A DNA stretch of 44,962 bases from Streptomyces ureilyticus (GCF_011045025.1 NZ_JAAKZX010000065.1:1-44962); one strand, 5' to 3'; positions 1 to 8,596 are shown, counted from the first letter of the stretch. Made by a program: numbers and translations. Notes: generated from the letters alone by a model not told the origin.

Positions 1-218
1 CCTCGCGCAGCACCCCCGTGGTGCGTCAGACACGAGCGCGCCCACCCGGAAAGCACCCGCCCCACGGCCCCACCACCGTTCGGGGGCCCAGCATCCACGA
101 CCAGCTCACACTGTTCGCAATGCCCGAAACGGCCAACACCGGCCAATCAACCTAGGAACGGTCTGACATTCCACGGGGTGTGGAGGGGGTGCCCCGGCTT
201 CAGCGGAGTGCCGCGCCC
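1..218. other. Left edge, no gene recognised
   Basis: No reading frame here has a recognisable family or a convincing ribosome binding site. One forward frame stays open from the window edge to a TAG near 152-154. It could be the tail of a gene that begins outside, but its composition is not diagnostic. The downstream part (about 155-218) is the 3' flank of the leftward gene that ends at 219. I see no strong terminator. Confidence 0.4.
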
Positions 219-1490
219 TCAGCCCAGCCGTACGTCCTGCCACACCAGCCGGTGGTCCGACGTCGGGACGTCGGCGCCGCCGCCGACCAACCGGTACAGC
301 GGATCGTCCGGCGTCGGCCAGAAGATCCCGTTCCCGGCCGGGACGAGGCCGCGGGACGGGATGACGTGGTCGACGCGGAGGTTGCCGGGGGCGTTGTCGT
401 TGAAGTCGGCGGTGTCGTAGGCCGGATTGCCGGTGTGGGAGGCGTTGGCGCCGCCCTGGAGACGGGCCGCCTCCGCGCCGCCCGCGGCGGCAGGAGGCGT
501 GGCAGGCAGGTTGACCGCCTTGTGGTCGAGGAGCTGAAGGATGGCCTTGTCGTAACTGTCGCCGTCGTGCGGGTCGGCGTTCAGATCACCCGCGATCACA
601 AACCGCGCGCCGGGCCGCAGACCGCCCCGTACACCCTTGTCGTCGTAGAGGTACGCGCTACGGCGGCGACCACCGATGTAGTCCGCCCAGAGACGGATCT
701 CATCGTGGTTGCGACGGCCGTTACGGTCCTCCGGGCCGTCGAAGGTGGGCGGAGTCGGATGCGAGACGAGGAAGTGGACGGTCGAGGACCGGCCGAGGCC
801 GAGCCGGATGGGCAGATCCCAGTGGCTCTTGGAGGAGAGCCGGAAGATCGCCCGGGCCGCCTCGCTGTAGTACCCCGGCGGCATGACGTTCCCCGGCATG
901 TCCTTCCACAGGAAGCGCTGGAACGTACGGGCCGCCCGGACATCGATCGGGTACTTGGAGAGCACGAGCATCCCGTACTGCCCGGGAAACCAGCCGTACC
1001 CGAACGCGTCCTGCCCGTACGCATCGGACCCCGGCGTGGTGACGGCACCGTTCTTGCCGTCGAGGTCCACCCCGGAGGCCACACCCGTGTTCACCGGCGC
1101 GGTGAAGCGGAACGGATAACGGACCGGCTTCGCCCCGTTCTGACCGACCGCCAGGTAGTTGCGCAGGAACAGTCGGGCCGCCGCGCCGTCCTCGCCGTAG
1201 TCGAACTCGTTGATCAGCAGGACGTCCGGGTCGACGCGCTGAATCGTCTCGGCGGCGTTCCGCGCCTGCTGGTTGTCCGGCGTGGACAGGTCCTTGACGA
1301 GGGCGCCCTCAGCGCCACGGTTCAGCGAGGCGTTGAAGGTGGCGAAACGGACGGTCCGTCGGTACGAGTTCGCGGGCGCGGCGGACGCGTTCGCACTGAA
1401 CGCCGTCGTACCCGCCAGCGCGGCGCCGCCAAAACCGGCGAGCGCGGCACGGCGCGAGAACGGTGGACGCTGCGGTCTGGGGTGGTTCAT
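219..1490 (-). CDS. Tat-secreted endonuclease/exonuclease/phosphatase family protein
   Basis: Predicted 423-residue exported hydrolase of the DNase I-like endonuclease/exonuclease/phosphatase fold, which cleaves phosphodiester or phosphomonoester bonds with a divalent metal. The N-terminus has a twin-arginine signal (SRRAALAGFGGAALAG, residues about 11-26) ending near an Ala-x-Ala site, so the enzyme should act outside the cell. Fold motifs appear in order: FATFNASLNRG (strand 1, metal Asn), LLINEFDY (metal Glu), GDLNADPHDGD (catalytic Asp/Asn) and TSDHRLVW (C-terminal Asp-His). The ATG at 1490 is chosen because it sits directly before the Tat signal and follows a GGAG; the frame is open further upstream but codes for implausible sequence. 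It is transcribed away from the LysE-type gene. The substrate (DNA, sphingomyelin-like lipid or organic phosphate) cannot be read from the sequence. Confidence 0.87.
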   Translation of the reverse strand: MNHPRPQRPPFSRRAALAGFGGAALAGTTAFSANASAAPANSYRRTVRFATFNASLNRGAEGALVKDLSTPDNQQARNAAETIQRVDPDVLLINEFDYGEDGAAARLFLRNYLAVGQNGAKPVRYPFRFTAPVNTGVASGVDLDGKNGAVTTPGSDAYGQDAFGYGWFPGQYGMLVLSKYPIDVRAARTFQRFLWKDMPGNVMPPGYYSEAARAIFRLSSKSHWDLPIRLGLGRSSTVHFLVSHPTPPTFDGPEDRNGRRNHDEIRLWADYIGGRRRSAYLYDDKGVRGGLRPGARFVIAGDLNADPHDGDSYDKAILQLLDHKAVNLPATPPAAAGGAEAARLQGGANASHTGNPAYDTADFNDNAPGNLRVDHVIPSRGLVPAGNGIFWPTPDDPLYRLVGGGADVPTSDHRLVWQDVRLG

Positions 1491-1692
1491 CGGGGCTCCG
1501 GAGAAGGAGGGGGAACACGTGAACTCCCGTAGTCTCTGCGCGTAGACGCCGCCCCCACAAGGGGGTTGGGAATTCTCTCGGGTTGACGGTGAAGCGGGTC
1601 TGTCGGACAGCCGACACCACGGTGTACGCCCGTCGAACCAGGCCTCGGGAAAAGAACTGGCCCCGCTTCCGCCCGCGGGCGACGATGACCCC

Positions 1693-2316
1693 ATGCTCAG
1701 CACCCTGCTCGCTTTCCTCGGCGCCTGTCTGCTCATCGCCGCCTCGCCCGGCCCGAGCACCGTACTGATCATCAAGCAGTCGATCCGCAGCAGACGTTCC
1801 GGCTTCCTGACCGTGCTCGGCAACGAAACCGGTGTCTTCGTCTGGGGGATCTGCGCCGCGTTCGGGTTGACGGCGCTGCTGGCGGCATCGGAAGTGGCGT
1901 ACGACGTGATGCGCATCGTCGGCGCCGTCATACTCGTCGTCTTCGGTGTGCAGGCGCTGTGGCAGGCGCGGCACGTCAAGGGCGCGGCGGACGCGGACGG
2001 AGAGGAAGCCGCCGAGCAGAGCGGCTGGTCCTCCTACCGGGGCGGGCTGCTGCTCAACCTCGCCAATCCCAAGGCCGCGATCTTCGCAATGTCCTTTCTG
2101 CCGCAATTTGTTCCTGAGGGGGCGCCGCATCTGCCCACCATGGTGGGGCTCGCCGCGCTCTGGGCGGTCTTCGAGGTCGGCTACTACGGCCTGTACGTGT
2201 GGTTCGTGGGCCGGATGAAGACGGTGCTGTCCCGGGCGGGGGTACGGCGCAGGCTTGAGCAGGTCTCCGGAGGCGTACTGCTGCTTCTGGGTGCGCGGCT
2301 GGCGCTGGAGAGCTGA
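1693..2316 (+). CDS. LysE/RhtB-family amino acid exporter
   Basis: A 207-residue integral membrane protein of the LysE/RhtB translocator family, which exports amino acids or related small metabolites across the cytoplasmic membrane. The N-terminal segment LLIAASPGPSTVLIIKQS carries the family's characteristic SPGP signature near residue 18. About six hydrophobic segments follow, among them a block around LLNLANPKAAIFAMSFLPQF, where NPK is also conserved in the family. The length is typical (about 205). The ATG at 1693 gives the family's usual N-terminus; the ATG at 1685 is out of frame. The gene faces its left neighbour and converges on the ATPase gene at 2390. The substrate is unknown. Confidence 0.9.
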   Translation: MLSTLLAFLGACLLIAASPGPSTVLIIKQSIRSRRSGFLTVLGNETGVFVWGICAAFGLTALLAASEVAYDVMRIVGAVILVVFGVQALWQARHVKGAADADGEEAAEQSGWSSYRGGLLLNLANPKAAIFAMSFLPQFVPEGAPHLPTMVGLAALWAVFEVGYYGLYVWFVGRMKTVLSRAGVRRRLEQVSGGVLLLLGARLALES

Positions 2317-2389
2317 TACGCGCGCTGAAGGCCGGAGTCACCACTGCGTCTGCTCGGCCACGCGGAACTGCCGCCGGGCGTAAGGGAGT

Positions 2390-2938
2390 TCAGGTCCAGG
2401 ACGGATCGGCCGCATGGGCGTCGGCCGATCCGTCCCGGGGCTCTGGCACCGCAGGTGACATGGCAGCCTCAGTCGCCTCTACCGCCTCCACCGCCTCCGT
2501 CGGAAGTTCGGCCCATACGATGCGGCCGGTCCCCTGCGGTGCGTCCCGGACCCCCCAGTCGCTGCTCAGCATGCCTACGAGCAAAAGCCCGCGACCACCT
2601 TGGTCGTCGGGCTTCGGCTGTCTGCGTGCGGGGAGCGTACGGCTGCGGTTCTGGTCCTCGACCTCGAGATGGATCAGGTCGCCGGCGGTGCGGAGTCTGC
2701 ACACGATCAGGTCGCTCTCCGTGTGCGTGAGCGCGTTGGTGACGAGCTCGGAGGTCACCAGTACGGCGTTGTCGCAGGTCTCGCGGCTGATGCCCCACTC
2801 ACTCAGCAGCTCCCGCACATTCCGGCGGGCCGCGGCCACCGAGACGGGGACGGCGGGCAGGCCGAACACGCCTGCCTTGTGGAGGAGTTCGTCACCGGAA
2901 AGTCGGCCCAAGGACTGAGGGAAGGAGGGCGAAACCAT
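2390..2938 (-). CDS. ATP-binding anti-sigma-factor-like protein (HATPase_c), WhiJ-type module 1
   Basis: A 182-residue single-domain GHKL ATPase of the RsbW/SpoIIAB-like class abundant in Streptomyces. Visible boxes are N-box SELVTNALTHT (around residue 80), G1-like LEVEDQNR, and G2 GGRGLLLVGMLSSDWG. The C-terminal 30 residues are Ala/Glu/Pro-rich and probably disordered. It has no receptor or PAS domain. The ATG at 2938 is preceded by an AAAGG and starts shortly before the fold begins. It is divergent from an HTH regulator and its DUF397 partner. The trio matches the organisation of whiJ/abaA-type loci, in which such ATPases accompany developmental regulators. Its direct target (a sigma factor or the regulator) is inferred, not visible. 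Confidence 0.85.
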   Translation of the reverse strand: MVSPSFPQSLGRLSGDELLHKAGVFGLPAVPVSVAAARRNVRELLSEWGISRETCDNAVLVTSELVTNALTHTESDLIVCRLRTAGDLIHLEVEDQNRSRTLPARRQPKPDDQGGRGLLLVGMLSSDWGVRDAPQGTGRIVWAELPTEAVEAVEATEAAMSPAVPEPRDGSADAHAADPSWT

Positions 2939-3083
2939 CGCCGTACGCCTTTCGTCTGCAGAGCACAACACTCCGAGTCGCGGGCCGTGATCCCCCAACT
3001 GGACCGCATAGCCCCTTCGTTCACCGTCCGGGACGTACCACCACTCTGACACCTGCCGACAACGTCTCGCAACCAGCAAGTTG

Positions 3084-3096
3084 AAAATTGCATTTT
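3084..3096. promoter_or_regulatory. AT-rich palindrome in divergent promoter region, module 1
   Basis: AAAAT-TGC-ATTTT is a perfect 5+5 bp inverted repeat in an otherwise GC-rich intergenic region. It lies between the divergent ATPase (start 2938) and the HTH regulator (start 3179). It is 83 bp before the regulator start and 146 bp before the ATPase start. It is a plausible autoregulatory operator for the adjacent HTH protein or part of a promoter. No binding evidence can be read from the sequence. Confidence 0.4.
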
Positions 3097-3178
3097 GTAG
3101 GGCGCAGACCGCCCTCGTCGACGATGATCGTGACAGACTGCGATGCATTGGCCCGGACTGCGGGTGAGGAGGTAGGGC

Positions 3179-4054
3179 GTGACCTCGGAAACCGACTGGG
3201 GCGGCGCGCCTTCCGTCCTGCGCATGATCCTGGGCAAACAGCTGGAGGAGCTGCGCAACCGGGCCGGTCTGACGTACGAGCAGGCGGCCATGGCGATCGG
3301 GGTCAGCCACTCCACGATCCGCCGGATGGAGTCCGCCAAGGTGGCCCGGCTCAGGCTCGCGGACGCCGAGAAGCTGCTCCAGATCTACGGCGTCAAGGAC
3401 CAGCAGGAGATCGACACCTTCCTGAAGTCGGTCCGCGAGGCCAACAAGCGCGGCTGGTGGCACACCTACCGTGACGTACTGCCCGACTGGTTCGCCGCGT
3501 ATCTGAGCCTGGAGCAGGCGGCGTTGCAGATCCGGGCGTACGAGGCGCAGTTCGTGCACGGACTGCTGCAGACAGAGGCGTACGCGCGCGCCCTGCTCGG
3601 CGCGGGCAATCCGCACGCTCCGGAGGAGGCGACGGAGCGCCGGGTCGCGCTGCGCATGCAGCGTCAGGAACTGCTGTCCCGTCCGAACCCGCCCCGCGTG
3701 TGGATCGTGATGGACGAGACGGTGCTGAGGTGGCCGGTCGGGGGACCCGAAGTGATGCGCGCCCAGGTCGACCACCTGATCGCGCTGAACGCGCTACCCC
3801 ATGTGACCGTACAAATCATGCCGTTCAGCAACGGTCCGCATCCGGCGATGCGGGCCGGCGCCTTCCATCTCTTCCGGTTCAGGGCCAGGGAGTTGCCCGA
3901 CATCGTGTATCTCAGCGGCCTGGTCGGCGCTGTGTATCTCGACAAGGCCGACGACGTCCTGGTCTATCGCGAGGCCCTGGACCGGCTGGGCGCCCAGTCG
4001 ACGCCCGCCAGCAGGACCGAGGCTCTCCTCGGTGCGATACGCAAGGAGCTCTGA
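3179..4054 (+). CDS. WhiJ-like XRE-family regulator with DUF5753 domain, module 1
   Basis: A 291-residue cytoplasmic DNA-binding protein. Residues about 17-75 form an XRE helix-turn-helix (LGKQLEELRNRAGLTYEQ, then VSHSTIRRMESAKVA). The rest is the DUF5753 (Scr1-type) domain with family landmarks GWWHTYRDVLPDWF, YEAQFVHGLLQTEAYAR, a central RMQRQELLSR and VTVQIMPFSNGPHPAM. This architecture defines the large Streptomyces WhiJ-type family, which generally works with a small DUF397 protein encoded just downstream. The GTG at 3179 follows a strong GAGGAGG. The DUF397 gene begins one base after this stop codon, so the two are translationally coupled. Regulation is probably autogenous through the intergenic palindrome. 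Confidence 0.92.
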   Translation: MTSETDWGGAPSVLRMILGKQLEELRNRAGLTYEQAAMAIGVSHSTIRRMESAKVARLRLADAEKLLQIYGVKDQQEIDTFLKSVREANKRGWWHTYRDVLPDWFAAYLSLEQAALQIRAYEAQFVHGLLQTEAYARALLGAGNPHAPEEATERRVALRMQRQELLSRPNPPRVWIVMDETVLRWPVGGPEVMRAQVDHLIALNALPHVTVQIMPFSNGPHPAMRAGAFHLFRFRARELPDIVYLSGLVGAVYLDKADDVLVYREALDRLGAQSTPASRTEALLGAIRKEL

Positions 4055-4055
4055 C

Positions 4056-4295
4056 GTGCACCACCACCACATACGCAATGGCATGCCGGCCCGTGATCTC
4101 GGCGCGCAGGACTGGCACAAGCCGTGGAGCGACGACGCGGGCGGCGCCTGCCTCGAAGTGAAGAAGCTGGGCGACGGAAGGGTGGCGGTGCGTCAGTCCA
4201 CCGACCCCGGCGGTCCTGCGCTGGTCTTCACCGACCGCGAGATCACCAGCTTCCTGGCGGGTGTGAAGGCGGGCGACGCCGACTTCCTGCTCTGA
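4056..4295 (+). CDS. DUF397 domain protein, WhiJ partner, module 1
   Basis: A 79-residue DUF397 protein. These are small partners of WhiJ-type regulators; developmental BldB is a distant relative. Family features are a Trp-x-x-Pro-Trp start of the domain, GGACLEVKKL, VAVRQSTDPGGPALVFTDREI and the hydrophobic C-terminal helix. The GTG at 4056 lies one base after the regulator's TGA, with AAGGAG inside the regulator's last codons. The start region encodes four consecutive histidines (MHHHHIRNG), which is unusual for the family. Its biochemical activity is unknown. In published Streptomyces loci it is thought to modulate the regulator, and it has also been proposed as a toxin-antitoxin partner. 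Confidence 0.88.
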   Translation: MHHHHIRNGMPARDLGAQDWHKPWSDDAGGACLEVKKLGDGRVAVRQSTDPGGPALVFTDREITSFLAGVKAGDADFLL

Positions 4296-4389
4296 TTCAA
4301 CCGCTGTTCCGAAACACCCGTAAGTGAGATCTGAAACCCCTGGCACCCGAAACACCCTTGTTGACCTACGACTTGATGGGAGGGCCGCG

Positions 4390-5205
4390 TTGTCCGACAA
4401 CGGATGGCCTGCCGACCGAATCGACACCGAGAGCGCGCACTCCGCGCGTATCTACGACTACATCCTCGGCGGAAAGGACTACTACCCCGCCGACAAGGAA
4501 GCCGGCGACGCCATGTCGCATGAGTGGCCCGCCCTGCCGGTCCACATGCGGGCCAACCGCGACTTCATGAACCGCGCGGTGCGGTGGCTGGCCGAGGAGG
4601 CGGGGATGCGCCAGTTCCTCGACATCGGCACGGGCATCCCCACCTCCCCCAACCTCCACGAGATCGCCCAGTCGGTGGCCCCCGAGTCCCGAGTCGTCTA
4701 CGTCGACAACGACCCCATCGTCCTCACCCTCTCCCAGGGCCTGTTGGCCAGCACGCCCGAGGGCAGGACGTCGTACATCGAGGCCGACTTCCAGCACCCG
4801 GAGGCCATCCTCGACTCCGCCGAGTTCCGCGACACCCTCGACCTGTCCAAGCCGGTCGCGCTGACCGTCATCGCGATCGTCCACTTCGTCCTCGACGAGG
4901 ACGACGCGGTAGGCATCGTCCGCCGCCTCCTCGAACCCCTCCCCTCCGGCAGCTACCTCGCGATGTCCATCGGCACCGCGGAGTTCGCGCCGGAGGAGGT
5001 GGGCCGGGTCGCGCGCGAATACGCGGCGCGCAACATGCCGATGCGGTTGCGTACGTTCCCGGAGGCCGAGGAGTTCTTCGAGGGCCTCGAACTGGTCGAG
5101 CCGGGGATCACGCAGGTGCACAAGTGGCGTCCGGACGGCAGCGATTCGGAGCCGATCCAGGATGAGGACATCGCTATGTACGGGGCGGTTGCCCGTAAGC
5201 CCTGA
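4390..5205 (+). CDS. SAM-dependent methyltransferase, DUF574 / Methyltransf_19 type
   Basis: Predicted 271-residue class I SAM-dependent methyltransferase of the actinobacterial PF04672 family. The N-terminal signature SARIYDYILGGKDYYPAD precedes a Rossmann domain with SAM-binding FLDIGTGIPTSPNLHE (motif I) and VVYVDNDPIVL (motif II). Later come TLDLSKPVALTVIAIVHFVLDEDD and a C-terminal MYGAVARKP. I start at TTG 4390 because GGGAGG lies 5 bases upstream and the resulting MSDNGWPADRIDTESAHSARIYDY is the usual family N-terminus. An in-frame GTG at 4324 would add 22 residues without a family match. These genes often sit beside WhiJ/DUF397 modules, as here. The substrate is unknown. Confidence 0.88.
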   Translation: MSDNGWPADRIDTESAHSARIYDYILGGKDYYPADKEAGDAMSHEWPALPVHMRANRDFMNRAVRWLAEEAGMRQFLDIGTGIPTSPNLHEIAQSVAPESRVVYVDNDPIVLTLSQGLLASTPEGRTSYIEADFQHPEAILDSAEFRDTLDLSKPVALTVIAIVHFVLDEDDAVGIVRRLLEPLPSGSYLAMSIGTAEFAPEEVGRVAREYAARNMPMRLRTFPEAEEFFEGLELVEPGITQVHKWRPDGSDSEPIQDEDIAMYGAVARKP

Positions 5206-5235
5206 GCCAGGCCGTGTCCTGGCCCGTAGGCACCG

Positions 5236-5290
5236 TTGAATGTTCCATTCAGCATCTCTAGCATCGCTCGGTGGGTCCATTCACCCACCG
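5236..5290 (+). promoter_or_regulatory. Promoter and 5' hairpin of the GH84 gene
   Basis: A good -35 TTGAAT (5236-5241) and -10 TAGCAT (5259-5264) are separated by 17 bp, predicting transcription from about 5270. A perfect inverted repeat CGGTGGGT (5269-5276) / ACCCACCG (5283-5290) with a 6-nt loop occupies the very 5' end of the mRNA. It abuts the ribosome binding site AGGAG (5291-5295). It could be an operator at the start site or an RNA stem that protects the leader or modulates its translation. Confidence 0.55.
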
Positions 5291-5300
5291 AGGAGATCCC

Positions 5301-8300
5301 GTGCTCTCAGCCACTCGTGTCAGAGGTAGGAGTAGGAGACGGACGCGGCGACCGGCGATGCTGGTCGCCGCGCTGCTGACGGCCGCGGGGGTGGCGGCCC
5401 CGCAGCCGTCGTACGCGGCGGAGCGGCCGCCGAGCACCGTGCCGAAGGTGTGGCCGACTCCCCAGAGCATGAAGGCCGGTTCGGGCCGACTCACCGTCCC
5501 CGACCGGGTCGTGGAGGTCGTCGGCCGTCGGACCGACCCGTCGGCCCGGCGACTCGTCGAGTCCGTTCTGCGCGACGCCGGAGCCGACAAGATCATCACC
5601 GTGAGTGACGGTGACAAGACCCCCGCCGCCGGGCTCACGGTCTACGTGGGCGGCCCGGACGAGAGCGGCGCCACCGGGAAGGCGCTGAAACGGCTGGGCG
5701 CCGAGCCGCCGACCGGCCTGGCCTCGGGCGGCTACGTCCTGGCGTCCGGGCGCAAGGACGGACGGGCCCTCGTCGCTCTGTCCGGCGTCGACACCACCGG
5801 CACGTTCTACGCGGCCCAGACCCTGCGCCAGCTCGTCACCAAGACGCACGGATCCCGTTCCGTAATCCCCGAAGTGACCGTGCGGGACTGGCCGGCAGCC
5901 GCGCTGCGCGGGGTCATCGAGGGTTTTTACGGCACCCCTTGGTCGCACGCCGAGCGGCTGAACCAGCTGGACTTCTACGGCCGTACGAAGCAGAACGTCT
6001 ACGTCTACTCGCCCAAGGACGACCCGTACCTGCGGGCGAAGTGGCGCGACACGTACCCGTCCGCCGAACTGACCCGGATCGAGGAACTGGTCGACCGGGC
6101 CGACGCCAACCACGTCCGCTTCACCTACGCCCTGTCGCCGGGACTGTCGGTCTGCTACTCCTCGGACGCCGACATCAAGGCCCTCACCGCCAAGTTCGAC
6201 TCGCTGTACGACATCGGCGTGCGCTCCTTCGCGATCCCGCTCGACGACATCAGCTACACGAAGTGGAACTGCGACGCCGACGAGAAGGAGTTCGGCACCG
6301 GTGGCGGCGCGGCGGGCACGGCACAGGCCCAACTGCTCAACCAGGTGTGGCAGGACTTCTCCGCCGACCACTCCGGCCTGCAACCGCTGGAAATGGTCCC
6401 CACCGAGTACTCCGACCTCGCCGACTCCCCCTACAAGAAGGCGCTGCGGGAGAAGCTGGACCCCTCCGTGGTGGTGGAGTGGACCGGCGTCGGCGTGATC
6501 GCGCCGACCATCACCGCCGACCAGGTCGAGCAGGCCCGCAAGGTGTACGGCCACCCGATCCTGATCTGGGACAACTACCCCGTCAACGACTACGTCACCA
6601 GCCGCCTGCTCCTCGGCCCCTACACCGGCCGCGAACCCGGCGTGGCCGCGGCGGCAACCGGAGTGACCGCCAACCCCATGGTCCAAGCCGAGGCGAGCCG
6701 GATCGCCCTGTTCACCTCCGCCGACTACCTCTGGAACCCGGACGCCTACGATCCCCGTACGTCCTTCCTCGCCTCCGTCCGCGACCTCGGCGGACCCGCG
6801 GCGGCGAAATGGCTGCGGATCTTCGCCGAGAACAACTACTCCTCGCTGCTCGACGCGACCGAATCGCCCACGCTCACCCCGCTCATCGCCGCCTTCCGCA
6901 AGGCGTACGAGCAGGACAGCGGCCTCGACCAGGCCGCCGAGGCGCTCAGGGCGTACTTCTCCGACATGGCCGCCACGCCCCGCGAACTGCGCGCCCGGCT
7001 CGACAACCCCGGCTTCCTGACGGAGACATCCGCCTGGCTGGACAAGCTCGGCCGCTACGGCACGGCGGGGCAGACGGCCGTGGACCTGCTCCTGGCGAAC
7101 AAAGAGGGTGACGCCGACGCGGTCGCCACGTACGGGAAGAAGCTCAGGGCCGAGCGCAAGGAGCTGGACGCGTTTCCCCAGCAGGTCTCGCCGGGAGTGA
7201 TGGACCAGTTCCTCTACACGACGGTGATCGAGAACGCGCCCGACCCCGGCGTCGACATCTCCTTCGATCCCGGTGCCCTCGCGCTGAAGCCCGGCGCGAC
7301 CGAGACGGTGACCCTGGCTCTGACCGACAAGCGGTCCACGTCCGCCCGGACGGTCTCCTGGAAGCTCGACGTGCCCGACGGCGTCACCGCCTCACCCGAC
7401 GAGGGCACCCTGACCGTCCCCGCCGGAGGCAGTGCCTCCGCCACCGTCACCTTCACGGCGCGGGACGGCGCCGCAGACGGGGTCCGCTCCGTCGTGGCGA
7501 CGGGCTCGGCGGACGGCACGGCCGTCCTGGACCGGGCGATCCCGGTCCAGGTCGGCGACGGCGCGGGCACGCCGCGGGCGCTGACGGCCAACTTCAGCGG
7601 CGCTTCGGTGAGTTCGATCGACCTGGACTCCGGGAAGAGCACCAGCATCTCGGTGGGCAGCAACCCCGGTGAGGTGATCCTCAGCGCGGACGGGCGTACC
7701 GCCTACGCCGCCAACCAGGGCTCGAACTCGGTCAGTGTCATCGATGTGGCACGCGGCACGGTCACCGCCACGGTCGCAGTGGGCCGCGTCCCGGCCGGGC
7801 TCGCGCTCACGCCGGACGGCGGCACGCTCTGGGTCGCCAACTACTCCGACAACACGGTCCAGCCGGTGGACACCGCCGACCTCAAGGCGGGCACCCCCGT
7901 CCCGGTCGGCTCCGGCCCGGAGAACATGGCGGTCACGCCTGACGGCAGGACGCTGTACGTGGCCGACATCCACGACAACACCGTCACGCCGGTCGACCTG
8001 GCCACCCAGAAGGCCGGCGCTCCCATTCCGGTGGGCCCCCGCCCCTTCAACGTGGTGGCCGCACCCGACGGCAGGACGGTGTACGTGTCCAACTCCGGCG
8101 GTTCGACGGTCACTCCGATCGACACGGCCACCAACGACACCGAGCCGACGCTCCTGGTCTCCGGCCAGGCCTACGGTCTCGCCCTGTCCCCGGACGGACG
8201 GACCCTGTGGGTCAGCCCCAGCACCGGCGACACCGTCACCCCCGTCGACACGGTCACCGGCGCCCCCGGCACCACGATCAAGGTCGGCAGATCCGCCTTC

Positions 8301-8459
8301 GACGTCGCCCTGGACTGGAACGGCGCGAAGGCCTACGTCACCACCGCCGACGGAAACGTCCTGGTCCCGGTCGACACCTCGTCGGGCACCACCGGGCCGC
8401 CTCTGGCCACCGGCGCCTATCCGCTCGCGGTGGCGCTCACACCTGTACCGGTGGAGTAG
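5301..8459 (+). CDS. Secreted GH84 beta-N-acetylglucosaminidase with C-terminal YVTN beta-propeller
   Basis: A 1052-residue exported glycosidase, predicted to remove terminal beta-GlcNAc. After a basic, hydrophobic signal peptide (cleavage near SYAAE, residue 38) comes an N-terminal GH20b-like domain (about 45-190). The GH84 catalytic barrel follows (about 195-480): GVIEGFYGTPWS, then FAIPLDDI with the tandem acids D315-D316 that serve as general acid and polariser in substrate-assisted GH84 catalysis, and LIWDNYPVND. A helical bundle follows, then an NEW3-like beta-sandwich (about 650-750). Last is a roughly 300-residue propeller of about seven YVTN-type repeats (for example ADGRTAYAANQGSNSVSVID). 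The GTG at 5301 follows AGGAG and starts a typical signal. The propeller may bind cell-surface or glycan ligands. The carbohydrate-regulon palindrome is absent upstream. Confidence 0.9.
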   Translation: MLSATRVRGRSRRRTRRPAMLVAALLTAAGVAAPQPSYAAERPPSTVPKVWPTPQSMKAGSGRLTVPDRVVEVVGRRTDPSARRLVESVLRDAGADKIITVSDGDKTPAAGLTVYVGGPDESGATGKALKRLGAEPPTGLASGGYVLASGRKDGRALVALSGVDTTGTFYAAQTLRQLVTKTHGSRSVIPEVTVRDWPAAALRGVIEGFYGTPWSHAERLNQLDFYGRTKQNVYVYSPKDDPYLRAKWRDTYPSAELTRIEELVDRADANHVRFTYALSPGLSVCYSSDADIKALTAKFDSLYDIGVRSFAIPLDDISYTKWNCDADEKEFGTGGGAAGTAQAQLLNQVWQDFSADHSGLQPLEMVPTEYSDLADSPYKKALREKLDPSVVVEWTGVGVIAPTITADQVEQARKVYGHPILIWDNYPVNDYVTSRLLLGPYTGREPGVAAAATGVTANPMVQAEASRIALFTSADYLWNPDAYDPRTSFLASVRDLGGPAAAKWLRIFAENNYSSLLDATESPTLTPLIAAFRKAYEQDSGLDQAAEALRAYFSDMAATPRELRARLDNPGFLTETSAWLDKLGRYGTAGQTAVDLLLANKEGDADAVATYGKKLRAERKELDAFPQQVSPGVMDQFLYTTVIENAPDPGVDISFDPGALALKPGATETVTLALTDKRSTSARTVSWKLDVPDGVTASPDEGTLTVPAGGSASATVTFTARDGAADGVRSVVATGSADGTAVLDRAIPVQVGDGAGTPRALTANFSGASVSSIDLDSGKSTSISVGSNPGEVILSADGRTAYAANQGSNSVSVIDVARGTVTATVAVGRVPAGLALTPDGGTLWVANYSDNTVQPVDTADLKAGTPVPVGSGPENMAVTPDGRTLYVADIHDNTVTPVDLATQKAGAPIPVGPRPFNVVAAPDGRTVYVSNSGGSTVTPIDTATNDTEPTLLVSGQAYGLALSPDGRTLWVSPSTGDTVTPVDTVTGAPGTTIKVGRSAFDVALDWNGAKAYVTTADGNVLVPVDTSSGTTGPPLATGAYPLAVALTPVPVE

Positions 8460-8506
8460 CCGGCGCCGACTCGCGACGCGACGGATGCACGCCGCGGCCC
8501 GAGGTC

Positions 8507-8553
8507 AACCTGAAGAGTTCCAGGTTCGGGCTGACGCGCTCTGCCCCTAGCTT
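8507..8553 (+). promoter_or_regulatory. Inverted repeat and possible promoter before small secreted protein gene
   Basis: AACCTG (8507-8512) and CAGGTT (8521-8526) form a perfect 6+6 bp inverted repeat with an 8-nt spacer, 47 bp after the GH84 stop. A weak -35 TTCGGG (8525-8530) and -10 TAGCTT (8548-8553), spaced by 17 bp, begin inside its right arm. It may therefore be an operator overlapping a promoter, or a weak terminator for the GH84 transcript. I cannot decide between these. Confidence 0.35.
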
Positions 8554-8596
8554 GGCCGAGGACAGAAATGACAATCCTCAACGGGGAGTTGACCTG

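Noticed and set aside
180..1532. A 450-codon forward frame opposite the secreted phosphatase-fold gene
   Set aside because: Low-complexity composition. The reverse frame shows a Tat signal and all EEP motifs.
3179..4295. Calling the regulator/DUF397 pairs a proven toxin-antitoxin system
   Set aside because: Family names suggest it, but nothing in the sequence shows toxicity, and WhiJ-type developmental regulation explains the layout equally well.
8507..8526. Calling the AACCTG/CAGGTT repeat a terminator of the GH84 gene
   Set aside because: A 6-bp stem with an 8-nt loop is weak and overlaps a possible -35 element; left as an ambiguous regulatory site.
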